Shown piece after piece: positions 53,728 to 64,000 of a stretch of DNA of 64,000 bases. Within the stretch, counting starts at the first letter, position 1. Every line of letters begins with the position of its first letter. Below the pieces are notes generated by a model that had not been told where the DNA came from, did not search any database, and was given only the letters and a program-made list of their open reading frames with translations. A program made the translations under genes and the position numbers. The DNA comes from Bifidobacterium xylocopae. GTDB taxonomy: Bacteria > Actinomycetota > Actinomycetes > Actinomycetales > Bifidobacteriaceae. The DNA lies in contig NZ_PDCH01000001.1 of assembly GCF_003315615.1 (NCBI RefSeq), positions 235,712 to 299,711 on the forward strand. Reading direction: 5' to 3'.

Positions 53728-54213
53728 ATGACCGGAACACGATGGATGGGGGTGGACCTGGGCGAGGCTCGGGTCGGCATGGCCTTGTCCGACCCTGAGT
53801 TGACTGTGGCCAATCCTGCCGGTAACATCGCCGTCTACGGAGACTACTTCCAGGCCCTGGACGAGGTGATTGAACTGGCGGAGGATGAATCCGCGGCGCG
53901 CATCATAGTGGGGCTGCCCCTGCTGCTGAATGGCCAGGAGGGCCGTTCGGCCAAGAAGGCGAGGCGATGGGCGAAGGCCCTGCGGCACAGGATGGAGTCG
54001 CTTGCCATGGACGGTGAGTTGGCGTTGCCGCTCGTGCCGCAAGTGGAGTTGCGCGACGAGCGTCTGACCACTGTCAGCGCACACCGGCAGTTAACCGCTG
54101 CCGGGGTAGGCGGACGGCACCACAGGCCGATGGTGGACCAGCAATCGGCGGTCCTCTTGCTGCAGGCCGCCTTGGATGAGGCAGCGGCCACGATGAGGAG
54201 CGATATTGGCTGA
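53728..54213 (+). CDS. ruvX: RuvX/YqgF-type putative Holliday junction resolvase
   Basis: This 161-residue RNase H-fold protein begins WMGVDLGEARVGMALSD, with the first catalytic Asp. It also has I-I-V-G-L-P-L-L-L-N-G-Q-E-G, a middle acidic E-L-R-D-E-R-L-T-T with the second acid, and a final D in P-M-V-D-Q-Q-S-A-V-L-L-L-Q. This matches YqgF, involved in 16S rRNA maturation or Holliday junction processing. It is part of the compact alaS-ruvX-mltG run; mltG overlaps its last codons. Confidence 0.9.
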   Translation: MTGTRWMGVDLGEARVGMALSDPELTVANPAGNIAVYGDYFQALDEVIELAEDESAARIIVGLPLLLNGQEGRSAKKARRWAKALRHRMESLAMDGELALPLVPQVELRDERLTTVSAHRQLTAAGVGGRHHRPMVDQQSAVLLLQAALDEAAATMRSDIG

Positions 54214-55399
54214 AGCTGACGACATGCATGACTTCTTCGCGAGCCAGGTGCAGTGGGTGGGTGACGGTGAGCCCGTCCCCTCCTTGGCCCCGCCGCCTCC
54301 GCCAAGCTCCCGCCGGCAGATGCGGCAGGTTCGTAAGCTGACCAGACGCCGCCGTAGGGTGCATATGCTCATCGCGCTTGCCGCTGCGATAGTGGCCCTT
54401 GCCTGCGTGTTCGCCACGCTCAACTATGTGCGTCACGCCCCGTCCCGGATCGAACCCACCAAGAGCGTGGCTGCTGACTGGCCCGGTCCGGGCAGCGGCA
54501 GCGTCGAGTTCACGGTCGAATCCGGTCAAGGCACCGATCGGATCGCAAGCAATCTCGTCAAGGCGGATGTCGTCAAATCCGCTGATGCTTTCCTGCAGGC
54601 CGTCGTCAACGCCGGCTCTTCCGCTCAGATTCAACCGGGTACCTTTGGGCTCAAACGGCACATGAAAGCGTCGGATGCCGCGGCCATCCTGACCGATCCC
54701 AAACAGGCCGGCGGTTTCCTCCAAGTGAGGGCCGGTGACCGTTCACGCGATGTGATTGAGCGGGCCGCGCGGATTTCGGGCGTCAGCAAGGATGATTTCG
54801 ACGCGATCGTGAACGGCCAAGGTGCCGGTGTCCTGCCTGCTGAGGCCTCGGGCAGTTTCGAAGGTTGGTTCGAGCCAGGCACCTATGACGTGAAGAAGAT
54901 GAAGTCCGCAGGGAACATCCTGAGGACCATGGTCGATAAACGCGTGGAGAAATTGGACAAGCTGGGCGTGCCGCAGGGGGCGGACCGGGAGAAAATCCTG
55001 AATATAGCCTCCATAACCGAGGCCGAGGTCAACAAATCCGAATATTACGGCAAGGTCTCGCGCGTGATTGACAACCGACTGGACAAGGGAATGAGCCTGG
55101 GCATGGACTCTACCGTGGCATACAGTAAGAACGTCTCGGCCCTCAACCTGACCAACGACATGCTCAACGACAGCTCGGACCCATACAACACCAGGGTCCA
55201 CCAAGGACTGCCTCCCACACCGATCGGCAATGCCGGCGATCAGGCCATACGGGCCGCCATGAGCCCGGAGCCGGGGGACTGGCTTTACTTCGTGACTGTC
55301 AACATGGACACCGGCGAGACGAAGTTCACCTCATCCTCCTCCGAATTCGACGCATTCGCCAACGAGTACAAGCAGTGGGAATCCCGGCATAGCCAATGA
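54206..55399 (+). CDS. mltG: Endolytic transglycosylase MltG (YceG-like)
   Basis: MltG cleaves nascent peptidoglycan strands next to the membrane and limits chain length. The 397-residue protein has a cytoplasmic Pro/Arg-rich N-terminus and one membrane helix (about 53-75, HMLIALAAAIVALACVFATL). A LysM-like region follows, then a C-terminal YceG domain whose catalytic Glu lies in ASITEAEVNKSEYYGKVSRVIDNRL. G-M-S-L-G-M-D-S-T-V-A-Y and Y-N-T-R-V-H-Q-G-L-P-P-T-P-I follow. TTG 54206 is chosen because GAGGAG ends five bases before it; it overlaps the ruvX stop by eight bases. ATG 54224 is the alternative. Confidence 0.9.
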   Translation: MAEADDMHDFFASQVQWVGDGEPVPSLAPPPPPSSRRQMRQVRKLTRRRRRVHMLIALAAAIVALACVFATLNYVRHAPSRIEPTKSVAADWPGPGSGSVEFTVESGQGTDRIASNLVKADVVKSADAFLQAVVNAGSSAQIQPGTFGLKRHMKASDAAAILTDPKQAGGFLQVRAGDRSRDVIERAARISGVSKDDFDAIVNGQGAGVLPAEASGSFEGWFEPGTYDVKKMKSAGNILRTMVDKRVEKLDKLGVPQGADREKILNIASITEAEVNKSEYYGKVSRVIDNRLDKGMSLGMDSTVAYSKNVSALNLTNDMLNDSSDPYNTRVHQGLPPTPIGNAGDQAIRAAMSPEPGDWLYFVTVNMDTGETKFTSSSSEFDAFANEYKQWESRHSQ

Positions 55400-55422
55400 G
55401 TGCCTCACAATGATGGGATGCA

Positions 55423-55456
55423 GGCAGGTGGCCCGTCCGGCTGTGGCCCGCCTGCC
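55423..55456. terminator. Possible hairpin between convergent mltG and the prepilin peptidase gene
   Basis: GGCAGGTGG (55423-55431) pairs with CCGCCTGCC (55448-55456) with one G-U across a 16-base loop, between convergent stop codons. No T run. Confidence 0.45.
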
Positions 55457-55480
55457 AGAGTCTCATCTACTGGACAGCGG

Positions 55481-55972
55481 TCACAGGGACCAGTACCACG
55501 CTGCCGCATCGGCCAGAAGGGCAGCCGCAGCGATGACGGTCACGAAAGGGATCCCGGGATCGGTCCCGTGTCCGCCTCGTGGGATTCTGCCGGCCTGCCG
55601 GCGGGTGTGTATTGCCAGTGCCAGCAGACCGATTGCTCCCATGAGCACCCACCACACCAACGCTGTGCGCCAACCCAGGAGCCCCAATGAGAGACCGGCT
55701 ACAGCGGTCGCCGTTACATCGCCCAGGCCTAATGAACCGGGTTTCGCCACGGCCAGGGCCGTCTGGACCAGGGTAGCGGACAGGCCAACGGCCAGGGCCA
55801 GTATGATCGGCCACAGTCCCTGGTCTCCCACCGCACAGAACACGAGCAGTGCGATGAGCTGGATGATGACACCAGCAAGCACCCCCAGACGGGGGACCCG
55901 TCTTGAACGCGCATCCTCGACGGCGAGGGCGCACACGATGAAGAGACCGGGCAAAGGTACAAGGTAGACCAT
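55481..55972 (-). CDS. Prepilin peptidase, A24 family (short CpaA/TadV-like form)
   Basis: This 163-residue polytopic aspartyl protease has its first catalytic Asp in [10 protein letters not shown] and its second in the LGLGDVTA motif (family GxGD). At least five hydrophobic segments are visible. It lacks the N-terminal methyltransferase half of PilD, as in the small Tad/Flp prepilin peptidases. Bifidobacteria carry Tad pili used for host colonisation, and this protein is likely their processing peptidase, although no tad genes are in the window. It is convergent with mltG and divergent from aroC; its start is 48 bp from aroC. Confidence 0.83.
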   Translation of the reverse strand: MVYLVPLPGLFIVCALAVEDARSRRVPRLGVLAGVIIQLIALLVFCAVGDQGLWPIILALAVGLSATLVQTALAVAKPGSLGLGDVTATAVAGLSLGLLGWRTALVWWVLMGAIGLLALAIHTRRQAGRIPRGGHGTDPGIPFVTVIAAAALLADAAAWYWSL

Positions 55973-56020
55973 CTTCTAAGATATACAACAAGAAGCTGTG
56001 AGAGACCAAAAGGAGAGCAC

Positions 56021-57223
56021 ATGTTCCGCTGGCAGACCGCAGGTGAATCGCACGGCGAGGCCCTGATAGCCATGGTCGAGGGGGTGCCGGCCGGTGTGGA
56101 GCTGAGCAGCGACGACATATCAGCGGCCCTGGCGCGCAGACGGTTGGGTTACGGCCGGGGCGCACGCATGAACTTCGAGCAGGATCGGGTGCGTCTGCTG
56201 ACGGGCGTCCGCCATGGGCGCACGCTCGGGTCGCCGGTGGCCATCGAAATCGGCAATACCGAGTGGCCCAAGTGGACCAAGGTGATGAGCGCCGATCCGC
56301 TGCCCGAAGGTGTGTCACTGCCTAGGCAGGGGCGGAATGCCCCGCTCAGCCGTCCCAGACCAGGGCACGCTGATCTGACCGGCATGCGCAAATATGGGTT
56401 TGACGATGCGCGGCCGATCCTGGAACGTTCCTCCGCACGAGAGACAGCGTCCCGTGTGGCACTGGGTGTCATAGCCGCCAAGATGCTCGACCAATCCCTG
56501 GGCATCAAGACCGTCTCCCATGTGCTTTCAATCGGTGGTGTAGGCGTAGAAGCCGGCGATGAGGGGGCCGGCCTGCCCGGGCCGGCGGATCTGGAGGCTC
56601 TTGACGCTTCACCGGTACGTACCCTTGACCAGGCGGCCGAAGCGCGGATGATCGAGCGGATTGACCGGGCCAAGTCCGATGCGGACACGCTCGGCGGGGT
56701 CTTTGAAGTCATTGCCTATGGGGTCCCGGCCGGTCTGGGCACGCATGTGGAGGCGGACCGCCGCCTGGACGCGGCCCTGGCTGCAGCTTTCATGGGTATC
56801 CAGGCAATCAAGGGTGTGGAGATCGGTGATGGGTTCGCCGAGGCATCCAGGCCGGGTTCGGCGGCCCATGATGAGATCGTGACCGGGCCCGATGGACGGA
56901 TCGGCCGTCTGACGAACAGGGCCGGGGGCATTGAGGGCGGAATGTCGGATGGTGAGCCCATCCGGGTCAGGGCTGCCATGAAACCCATTTCGTCCATACC
57001 GCGGGCCCTGCGCACGGTGGATGTGCTGACCGGCGAGGCCGCCACTGCCATCAATCAGCGGTCGGACACCACGGCTGTCCCTGCGGCTGCGGTCATCGGG
57101 GAGGCCATGATGCGGCTGACTTTGGCCAGGTTCGCCCTGGAGAAGTTCGGTGGCGATTCGGTCGAGGAGCTTTCCCGCAATGCGCGCGCCTACCTGGCCT
57201 CCTGGCCGGAGGGCTTGAGATGA
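56021..57223 (+). CDS. aroC: Chorismate synthase
   Basis: AroC converts EPSP to chorismate using reduced FMN, the last shikimate step. The 400-residue protein begins [25 protein letters not shown]. It has [30 protein letters not shown] and [11 protein letters not shown], then [22 protein letters not shown]. It closes with [15 protein letters not shown]. All family blocks are present. It starts the aroC-aroKB-aroQ-uvrA-like run and overlaps aroKB by four bases (ATGA). Confidence 0.97.
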   Translation: MFRWQTAGESHGEALIAMVEGVPAGVELSSDDISAALARRRLGYGRGARMNFEQDRVRLLTGVRHGRTLGSPVAIEIGNTEWPKWTKVMSADPLPEGVSLPRQGRNAPLSRPRPGHADLTGMRKYGFDDARPILERSSARETASRVALGVIAAKMLDQSLGIKTVSHVLSIGGVGVEAGDEGAGLPGPADLEALDASPVRTLDQAAEARMIERIDRAKSDADTLGGVFEVIAYGVPAGLGTHVEADRRLDAALAAAFMGIQAIKGVEIGDGFAEASRPGSAAHDEIVTGPDGRIGRLTNRAGGIEGGMSDGEPIRVRAAMKPISSIPRALRTVDVLTGEAATAINQRSDTTAVPAAAVIGEAMMRLTLARFALEKFGGDSVEELSRNARAYLASWPEGLR

Positions 57224-58845
57224 GCGCGGGGAAGGCCGGCCCCCGGGCTGTGATTATCGGCATGCCTGGGGCCGGTAAGACCCGCGTGGGGCGGATGGCG
57301 GCGGGAATCCTGGACATGCCTTTCAAGGATGCGGACCAGGAGGTCGAACGTGTAGCCGGACGCTCGATTGCAGAGATCATGGAGACTGACGGGGAGCCCG
57401 CTTTCCGTAGGGTCGAGCAGGAGGTGGTATGCCGCTTGCTCAAGGGGTTCAATGGTGGGCTCTTTGCGCTGGGTGGCGGATCGCCGATGACCACAGAAGT
57501 CTATGAAGGGCTGATGGCATATCGAGGCCGGGGAGGTGTGATCATCTACCTGGACGCCGATCCGGATGAGGCGGCCGCACGCGCCGCCCATGGGTCCAAG
57601 AGGCCCTTGCTTGCCCGGGACGCCATAGGCCGATGGAAGCGGCTCTACGAGGAGCGTCGGCCGATCTATGAGAGCCTGGCCACCATCAGCCTGCCCTCAT
57701 ATGGCAGCAGTCCCAAGGCCATGGCCGGTCGCCTGGCTGAGGCTCTCAATGAACGGTTGGTCCATATTACCGGGTCCGACCCTTACGACGTGCGTATCGG
57801 ACCGGGAGTCAGCTCCCGCTTGAGGACCCTGCTCGGCGAGCAGGTCCTGCGGGTGGCGCTGATCCATACACGCCCGGTCCAGCGCCACGCCGACCATGCC
57901 AGGGCCCTCCTCCGCCAGGGGGGATACCGGGTTTCGGATATCACGATTCCGGATGCGGAAGCAGGAAAGACCGTTCAGGTGGCCGACGGTGTCTGGAATC
58001 GTCTGGCTGAGGATGGGTTCACCCGCTCGGATGCAGTCGTGGGTCTGGGTGGGGGAGCAGCTACGGACCTGGCGGGATTCGTTGCCGCCTCATGGATGCG
58101 CGGCATCCCTTACGTCAACTGCCCCACCTCGTTGTTGGCCATGGTCGATGCTTCTGCCGGTGGCAAGACCGGAGTGAACACGCCGCAAGGCAAGAACCTG
58201 GTGGGGGCCTTCTACACCCCTCGGGGCGTCCTGGCCGATCTGAAGACCCTGCGAACCCTGCCCAGGGAGATCTTCGTCGAAGGGCTGGGCGAGGTGGTCA
58301 AGTGCGGTTTCATCATGGACCAGTCCATCCTGGATCTGCTTTGGGCCCACAGGGACGAGTTGCGCGGTTTCACCGGCCGGGAGTCGGACGAGTGGATCGA
58401 AGAGGTGCCTGGTGAGCTGGTCGAGCGTTCCGTCACCGTCAAAGCCGGTTATGTATCCCTGGACTTGCGGGAGTCCGGGCCCCGCGAATTCCTGAACTAT
58501 GGACATACACTGGGGCACGCGATCGAGCAGGTCGAGCATTTCTCCTGGCGGCATGGGCAGGCGGTGGCCGTCGGCATGGTTTTCGCCGCCGAACTCTCTT
58601 CCATTCTGGGATACGCGGAGCGTGACCTGGTGGTCGAGCACCGTGAGCTCGTTGAGGCGTTGGGCCTGCGGACCTCCTGGTCCGGTGGCTCCTGGGAGCG
58701 GGTCCTGGACCTTATGCACCGGGACAAGAAGGCCAGGGGGGATAAGCTGCGCTTCATCATCCTGGATGGGCGGGGCCACCCGACCCACCTGGATGATCCG
58801 CCAGAGGACGCGGTGCGCGAAGCGTTCGAGCGGATTCGAAAGTAA
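57220..58845 (+). CDS. aroKB: Fused shikimate kinase/3-dehydroquinate synthase (AroK-AroB)
   Basis: This 541-residue bifunctional protein carries two shikimate-pathway activities. Residues 1-175 are shikimate kinase: P-loop [12 protein letters not shown]-x-D-Q-E (D-A-D-Q-E), and GGGSPMT. Residues about 180-541 are 3-dehydroquinate synthase: [38 protein letters not shown], zinc-site [14 protein letters not shown] and the [11 protein letters not shown] segment. The fusion is known from bifidobacteria. The start codon overlaps the aroC stop, so translation is coupled. Confidence 0.94.
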   Translation: MSAGKAGPRAVIIGMPGAGKTRVGRMAAGILDMPFKDADQEVERVAGRSIAEIMETDGEPAFRRVEQEVVCRLLKGFNGGLFALGGGSPMTTEVYEGLMAYRGRGGVIIYLDADPDEAAARAAHGSKRPLLARDAIGRWKRLYEERRPIYESLATISLPSYGSSPKAMAGRLAEALNERLVHITGSDPYDVRIGPGVSSRLRTLLGEQVLRVALIHTRPVQRHADHARALLRQGGYRVSDITIPDAEAGKTVQVADGVWNRLAEDGFTRSDAVVGLGGGAATDLAGFVAASWMRGIPYVNCPTSLLAMVDASAGGKTGVNTPQGKNLVGAFYTPRGVLADLKTLRTLPREIFVEGLGEVVKCGFIMDQSILDLLWAHRDELRGFTGRESDEWIEEVPGELVERSVTVKAGYVSLDLRESGPREFLNYGHTLGHAIEQVEHFSWRHGQAVAVGMVFAAELSSILGYAERDLVVEHRELVEALGLRTSWSGGSWERVLDLMHRDKKARGDKLRFIILDGRGHPTHLDDPPEDAVREAFERIRK

Positions 58846-58955
58846 GGTGGGACGATGCGCGGCCACGGCTGCATGTGACTGGTCATATGCGGCTATGGCC
58901 TGCGAGCGGTCCGGTTGTTCAGGGACGGGACACGGACATGAATGGAGGCATCGGA

Positions 58956-59432
58956 ATGACGGCATACGATGGCGTTGGGGTCGTGGTGGTCAATGGGCCC
59001 AACCTCGGCAGGCTGGGTGTGCGTGAGCCTGATGTCTACGGACACCAGGACCTGCAGGCATTGACCCTGGAATGCCGCGCCTGGGGCGAGGCGCTCGGTC
59101 TGAAGGTCGAAGTGCGGCAAAGCGACGACGAAGGTGAGGTCATAGGCTGGATGCATCGGGCCGTGGATGAGCGCACCCCGGTGGTGATTAATCCCGCCGC
59201 TTTCACCCATTACTCCTATGGACTGGCTGACGCGGCCGCCCAGGTGGGCGATGCGGGACTGCCTTTGATGGAGGTCCATATCTCCAATCCGGCTTCACGG
59301 GAGGCCTTCCGCCGATTGAGCGTCATCTCGCCGGTGGCGACAGGAACCATCACCGGCATGGGTTTTTACGGTTATAAGCTCGCCCTTGAGGCGATTGCTC
59401 ACATTTTGAAGGAGAAGGAAGGCATGGATTGA
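58956..59432 (+). CDS. aroQ: 3-dehydroquinate dehydratase, type II
   Basis: Type II DHQase removes water from 3-dehydroquinate. The 158-residue protein has VVNGPNLGRLGVREPDVYG, the catalytic Tyr at that motif's end, R-Q-S-D-D-E-G-E-V-I-G-W, N-P-A-A-F-T-H-Y-S, and the C-terminal V-H-I-S-N-P...R-R-L-S-V-I-S. Family N-L-N-L-L-G is N-L-G-R-L-G here, and the catalytic His region H-x-S-N (V-H-I-S-N) is intact. ATG 58956 has GGAGG with a 7-base spacer; the frame is open back to 58875. The end overlaps the next gene as TGATG. Confidence 0.92.
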   Translation: MTAYDGVGVVVVNGPNLGRLGVREPDVYGHQDLQALTLECRAWGEALGLKVEVRQSDDEGEVIGWMHRAVDERTPVVINPAAFTHYSYGLADAAAQVGDAGLPLMEVHISNPASREAFRRLSVISPVATGTITGMGFYGYKLALEAIAHILKEKEGMD

Positions 59433-61999
59433 TGAGCGCGAATGCGCAGACCTCCACCCAAGGGGGAACGTTCCAGGTCAGTCGACCACCCCAGGCGATA
59501 GAAGTGGAAGGGGCCCGCGTCCACAATCTGCAAGATATTTCCCTGCGAATCCCGCTCAATCGCCTGGTAGGCATTGCCGGTGTCTCCGGCTCGGGAAAAT
59601 CGTCGCTGGCCTTGGGTGTGCTCTATGCAGAGGGCTCCCGACGCTATCTGGACGCCCTGTCCACTTACACCCGCCGGCGGATGACCCAGGCCGAGCGGCC
59701 GCAGGTGGATGCGGTGCGTTTCCTGCCTCCCGCCCTGGCACTCAGGCAGCGCCCAGGTGTGGGCGGCATGCGCTCCACCTTTGGCACCTCGACCGAACTC
59801 CTCAACGTCCTGCGGCTCATGTTCTCGCGTCTGGCTTCCCACCGATGCCCCAACGGGCACTATGTGGAGCCGACGATGAAAGTGGCCGCCGAGATCCCCA
59901 TTGTCTGTCCGGTCTGTGGTGCCCAGGTCTCGCCTCCATCGGCCGAGGAACTGGCCTTCAACTCTCTGGGCGCCTGTCCTGCCTGCCAGGGCACCGGCAC
60001 GATCCACGAGGTCGACGACGCCGCCCTGGTCCCGGATGAGTCAATGACCATCGACCAGGGGGCTGTGGTGCCCTGGCGCACCTTCGGGTTCAATGTGCAG
60101 CCCGACATCGTACGGGAATTCGGTGTGCGTATCGACGTGCCCTTCCGTGAACTGACCGATCGCGAGCGCGAGATTGTGTTCAACGGCCCGGAAGAGAAGA
60201 AGCATATCACCATCACTTCGGTCAAAGGTGTGCATGAGCTGGATTTCACCTTCCGCAACGCCCGCCTGACCGTGACCAAGGAGCTGGATCGGGCCAGCGA
60301 CGACAAGCGGCTGGCGAAGGTGTCCAAATTCCTGATCGAACGCACCTGCCCGGACTGCGGCGGATCCCGTCTGTCACCCGCCGCGCGTGCGCCGCGCATC
60401 CAGGGGCGCAACCTCGCCGAGGTGACGGCGTGGTCCCTGCGGCAGATCCTCGATTGGGCGCCTGGTGTGCCCGAAGCTCTCCCCGAGGACATGCGTCCCA
60501 TGGCCAGGAATCTCGTGGATGCGCTGGCGGACATGGGACGCCGCCTCATGCAGCTTGGGCTGGGCTACCTGACCCTGGACCGTTCCTCTGCCTCCCTGTC
60601 CACGGGCGAACGCCAGCGCTCGCAACTCTCCCGGGCCGTGCGCAATGAAACCACAGGCGTCCTGTACGTGCTCGACGAGCCGTCCACCGGCCTGCATCCG
60701 GCCAACATCGAAGGGCTGATTGGGGTCATGCGGGATTTGATGGCGGCTGGGAACTCGGTGGTCTTCGTGGACCACGATGTGCGTGTGCTCAAGGCGGCGG
60801 ATTATTTCATAGAGATGGGGCCCGGTGCGGGCCGTCTGGGTGGACGGGTCATCGCCCAGGGCAGCCCAGCGCAAATCGAAGCCGCACCCGATTCCAGAAT
60901 CGCCGGATTCCTTCACGGCAGCGAGAGGGTCCTGGTCCGACGGCGGCAAACGCTGCCCAAGGTCGGCGGCGACGGATGGATTCGCATGGAGACCGGCCCG
61001 ATCCATACGGTTCATCCTTTGAACGTGGCGATCCCGCGTGGGCGGATGACAGCGGTGACTGGCGTATCCGGCTCGGGGAAGACGACCATGGTTCTGGAAT
61101 CACTGCTGCCTGCTCTGGAGGCGGCGGGGGAGGGTCGGCGGCTGCCGGAGCATGTCACCGGTGTGGAGCCATCGGGCATCGAGCGGGTGCGGTTGGTGGA
61201 TTCCTCGCCGATCGGCATCAATGTGCGTTCCACTGTGGCCACCTACAGCTCTGTCATGGACATGCTGCGCAAGGCGTTCGCCTCCACCGACCATGCCAGG
61301 GAGCGGGGGCTCAAGCTGTCGGACTTCTCTTACAACACCGGCTCCCTGCGCTGCCCCCAGTGCGACGGGACCGGGCAGATCAGCCTTGATGTGCAGTTCC
61401 TTCCGGATGTGACCATCACCTGTCCGGTCTGCAGGGGAAGCCGTTACAAGTCGGAGGCCGGCGACATCACCCTGTCGACCAGTGCGCACCCGGCTCCGAT
61501 GAGCCTGCCGGAGCTGCTCGATATGGATGTCAGCCAAGCTCGGGATGCATTCTCCGGCGATGGCAGAGGCCTTTTCGGGCGCATCCACAAATCCCTTGCA
61601 ACCCTGTGTGACTTGGGATTGGGGTATCTAAAGCTCGGCGAGGACACTCCCTCACTCTCTGGCGGCGAGGCCCAGCGCCTGAAGCTGTCCAATGAGCTGG
61701 GCAAGCGCCAATCCAGCACCCTGTTCATCCTCGACGAGCCCACCACCGGCCTGCATCCGTTGGATGTGCGCACGCTGATCGGCGTCCTCCAGCGGCTGGT
61801 CGACGGCGGCGCGACTGTGGTGTTCATCGAACACGACCTGGATATGATCGCTAACGCCGACTATGTGATCGACATGGGCCCTGGCGGCGGTCAGGAGGGC
61901 GGCCGGATTGTTGACAGCGGCAGCCCGGACCGGCTGGTCAGGGATGGTTCCGGTCTCACCGCCCGTTACCTGGCTGAGCACCTGTCCCAGCAGGACTGA
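59432..61999 (+). CDS. UvrA-like ABC-class ATPase, short paralogue (class II UvrA)
   Basis: The 855-residue protein has tandem UvrA-type ATPase domains: Walker A GVSGSGKSS (about 50) and GVSGSGKTTMV (about 545). Zinc-module cysteines are CPVCG and CPACQGTG, then CPDCGG, C-P-Q-C-D-G-T-G and C-P-V-C-R-G. ABC signatures are LSTGERQR and LSGGEAQRLKL. It is about 90 residues shorter than canonical UvrA (around 945), so it is more likely the class II UvrA group, linked in some actinomycetes to drug self-protection or an auxiliary repair role. Its ATG overlaps the aroQ stop. The true uvrA is not in this window. Confidence 0.85.
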   Translation: MSANAQTSTQGGTFQVSRPPQAIEVEGARVHNLQDISLRIPLNRLVGIAGVSGSGKSSLALGVLYAEGSRRYLDALSTYTRRRMTQAERPQVDAVRFLPPALALRQRPGVGGMRSTFGTSTELLNVLRLMFSRLASHRCPNGHYVEPTMKVAAEIPIVCPVCGAQVSPPSAEELAFNSLGACPACQGTGTIHEVDDAALVPDESMTIDQGAVVPWRTFGFNVQPDIVREFGVRIDVPFRELTDREREIVFNGPEEKKHITITSVKGVHELDFTFRNARLTVTKELDRASDDKRLAKVSKFLIERTCPDCGGSRLSPAARAPRIQGRNLAEVTAWSLRQILDWAPGVPEALPEDMRPMARNLVDALADMGRRLMQLGLGYLTLDRSSASLSTGERQRSQLSRAVRNETTGVLYVLDEPSTGLHPANIEGLIGVMRDLMAAGNSVVFVDHDVRVLKAADYFIEMGPGAGRLGGRVIAQGSPAQIEAAPDSRIAGFLHGSERVLVRRRQTLPKVGGDGWIRMETGPIHTVHPLNVAIPRGRMTAVTGVSGSGKTTMVLESLLPALEAAGEGRRLPEHVTGVEPSGIERVRLVDSSPIGINVRSTVATYSSVMDMLRKAFASTDHARERGLKLSDFSYNTGSLRCPQCDGTGQISLDVQFLPDVTITCPVCRGSRYKSEAGDITLSTSAHPAPMSLPELLDMDVSQARDAFSGDGRGLFGRIHKSLATLCDLGLGYLKLGEDTPSLSGGEAQRLKLSNELGKRQSSTLFILDEPTTGLHPLDVRTLIGVLQRLVDGGATVVFIEHDLDMIANADYVIDMGPGGGQEGGRIVDSGSPDRLVRDGSGLTARYLAEHLSQQD

Positions 62000-62081
62000 C
62001 GCGAATGTCCGGACATCCGTCCGCCTGGACGCGATTACCCGGCGTGTCAGATGACGCGGCCAAGCGGGAGAGGGGGTCCGT

Positions 62082-62101
62082 GGCAGCTGTATTCAGCTGC
62101 C
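62082..62101 (+). promoter_or_regulatory. Hairpin in the pyrG leader
   Basis: GGCAGCTG (62082-62089) and CAGCTGCC (62094-62101) pair perfectly across TATT, about 50 bp before the pyrG start. No T tract follows, so it is either a weak terminator of the preceding operon or a leader structure. pyrG genes of other Gram-positives are attenuated in their leader; no such mechanism is shown here. Confidence 0.4.
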
Positions 62102-62143
62102 GGCCCCAAGGCCCGTATACGTCGCCTGTGGATGATAAATTAA

Positions 62144-63811
<1,668 letters not shown>

Positions 63812-64000
63812 CCCCCCCCCCCCCCCCCCCCCCCCCCCCACCCCCCCCCCCCCCCCCGCCGCCCGGGCCCCCCCGGCGCCGCGCGCCCCGCCCGGGGCGG
63901 CGGGACGCGCCGCCGCCGGTGTGGCGGCGGGTGTGTGGCCGATCGACAGGTTTCCGACTCCCCGGCCGCGGTGGGTTGCGTGGGTCTGGGTGGTGCCGTG
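63812..64000. other. Poly-C tract and extreme-GC tail, probable assembly artefact
   Basis: Immediately after the pyrG stop are 28 C, one A and 17 C (63812-63857). A roughly 50-base block made almost only of G and C follows, then GC-rich sequence with GGCGG-type repeats to the window end. Nothing else in the window resembles it. No coding frame with support is seen. Confidence 0.7.

Noticed and set aside
63812..63857. Phase-variable poly-C switch for a surface gene
   Set aside because: It follows a housekeeping gene stop codon, has no open frame across it and merges into near-pure G/C sequence, which fits an assembly artefact better.

Overview
The window looks like chromosomal DNA from a bifidobacterium or a close relative (Actinomycetota, Bifidobacteriaceae). 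The main evidence is a full-length xylulose-5-phosphate/fructose-6-phosphate phosphoketolase (the bifid-shunt enzyme) close to pta and ackA. Supporting evidence is the high G+C codon use, an ANTAR response regulator next to polA, an aroC-aroKB-aroQ cluster with a fused AroK-AroB, and the DUF948/alaS/ruvX/mltG run. Most genes are housekeeping. I see no insertion sequence, prophage, CRISPR array or rRNA operon. The last ~190 bases, after pyrG, are poly-C and extremely GC-rich and look like an assembly or contig-end artefact.

Layout. 1-13 kb: the end of folD, then rpsA, coaE, uvrB, a TerC-like membrane protein, pyk (with a perfect LacI-type palindrome upstream), a Nudix-fold protein with an eroded Nudix box, a tRNA-Leu, an ANTAR regulator, polA and a NIF3-like protein. 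13-19 kb: a canonical Nudix hydrolase, an ArsR/MFS pair, a TetR/polytopic-membrane-protein pair with two matched operators, tRNA-Pro and a membrane-anchored coiled-coil protein. 20-29 kb: aroA, ackA, pta, xfp and guaA. Phosphoketolase makes acetyl-phosphate, and ackA and pta turn it into acetate and ATP or acetyl-CoA.

29-39 kb is the accessory and most interesting part. It starts with a zinc alcohol dehydrogenase, a small NAD(P)-binding protein and an SDR relic. Next comes a divergent three-gene cassette: glycosylasparaginase, then an MFS permease and a GH29 fucosidase that resembles the alpha-1,6-specific AlfC type. It looks built to use fucosyl-GlcNAc-asparagine, the core stub of N-glycans. 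After it lies an aromatic-peptide attenuator (strong promoter, a 21-codon leader with Phe-Ser-Tyr-Trp-Trp, and an intrinsic terminator). It precedes a class I aminotransferase, a D-2-hydroxyacid dehydrogenase and an EIIC-type transporter gene broken by an in-frame amber codon. The aminotransferase and dehydrogenase together could interconvert aromatic amino acids and aromatic D-lactates.

39-49 kb: xpt, a small LEA-like protein, the PcrA/UvrD helicase, a CAP-domain surface protein with an LARTG sorting signal, an NCS2 xanthine/uracil-type permease, and a TetR/MFS efflux pair with palindromic operators. 49-64 kb: rpsD, a histidine phosphatase, DUF948 and a small membrane partner, alaS, ruvX, mltG, a small A24 prepilin peptidase, aroC, aroKB, aroQ, a short UvrA paralogue and pyrG.
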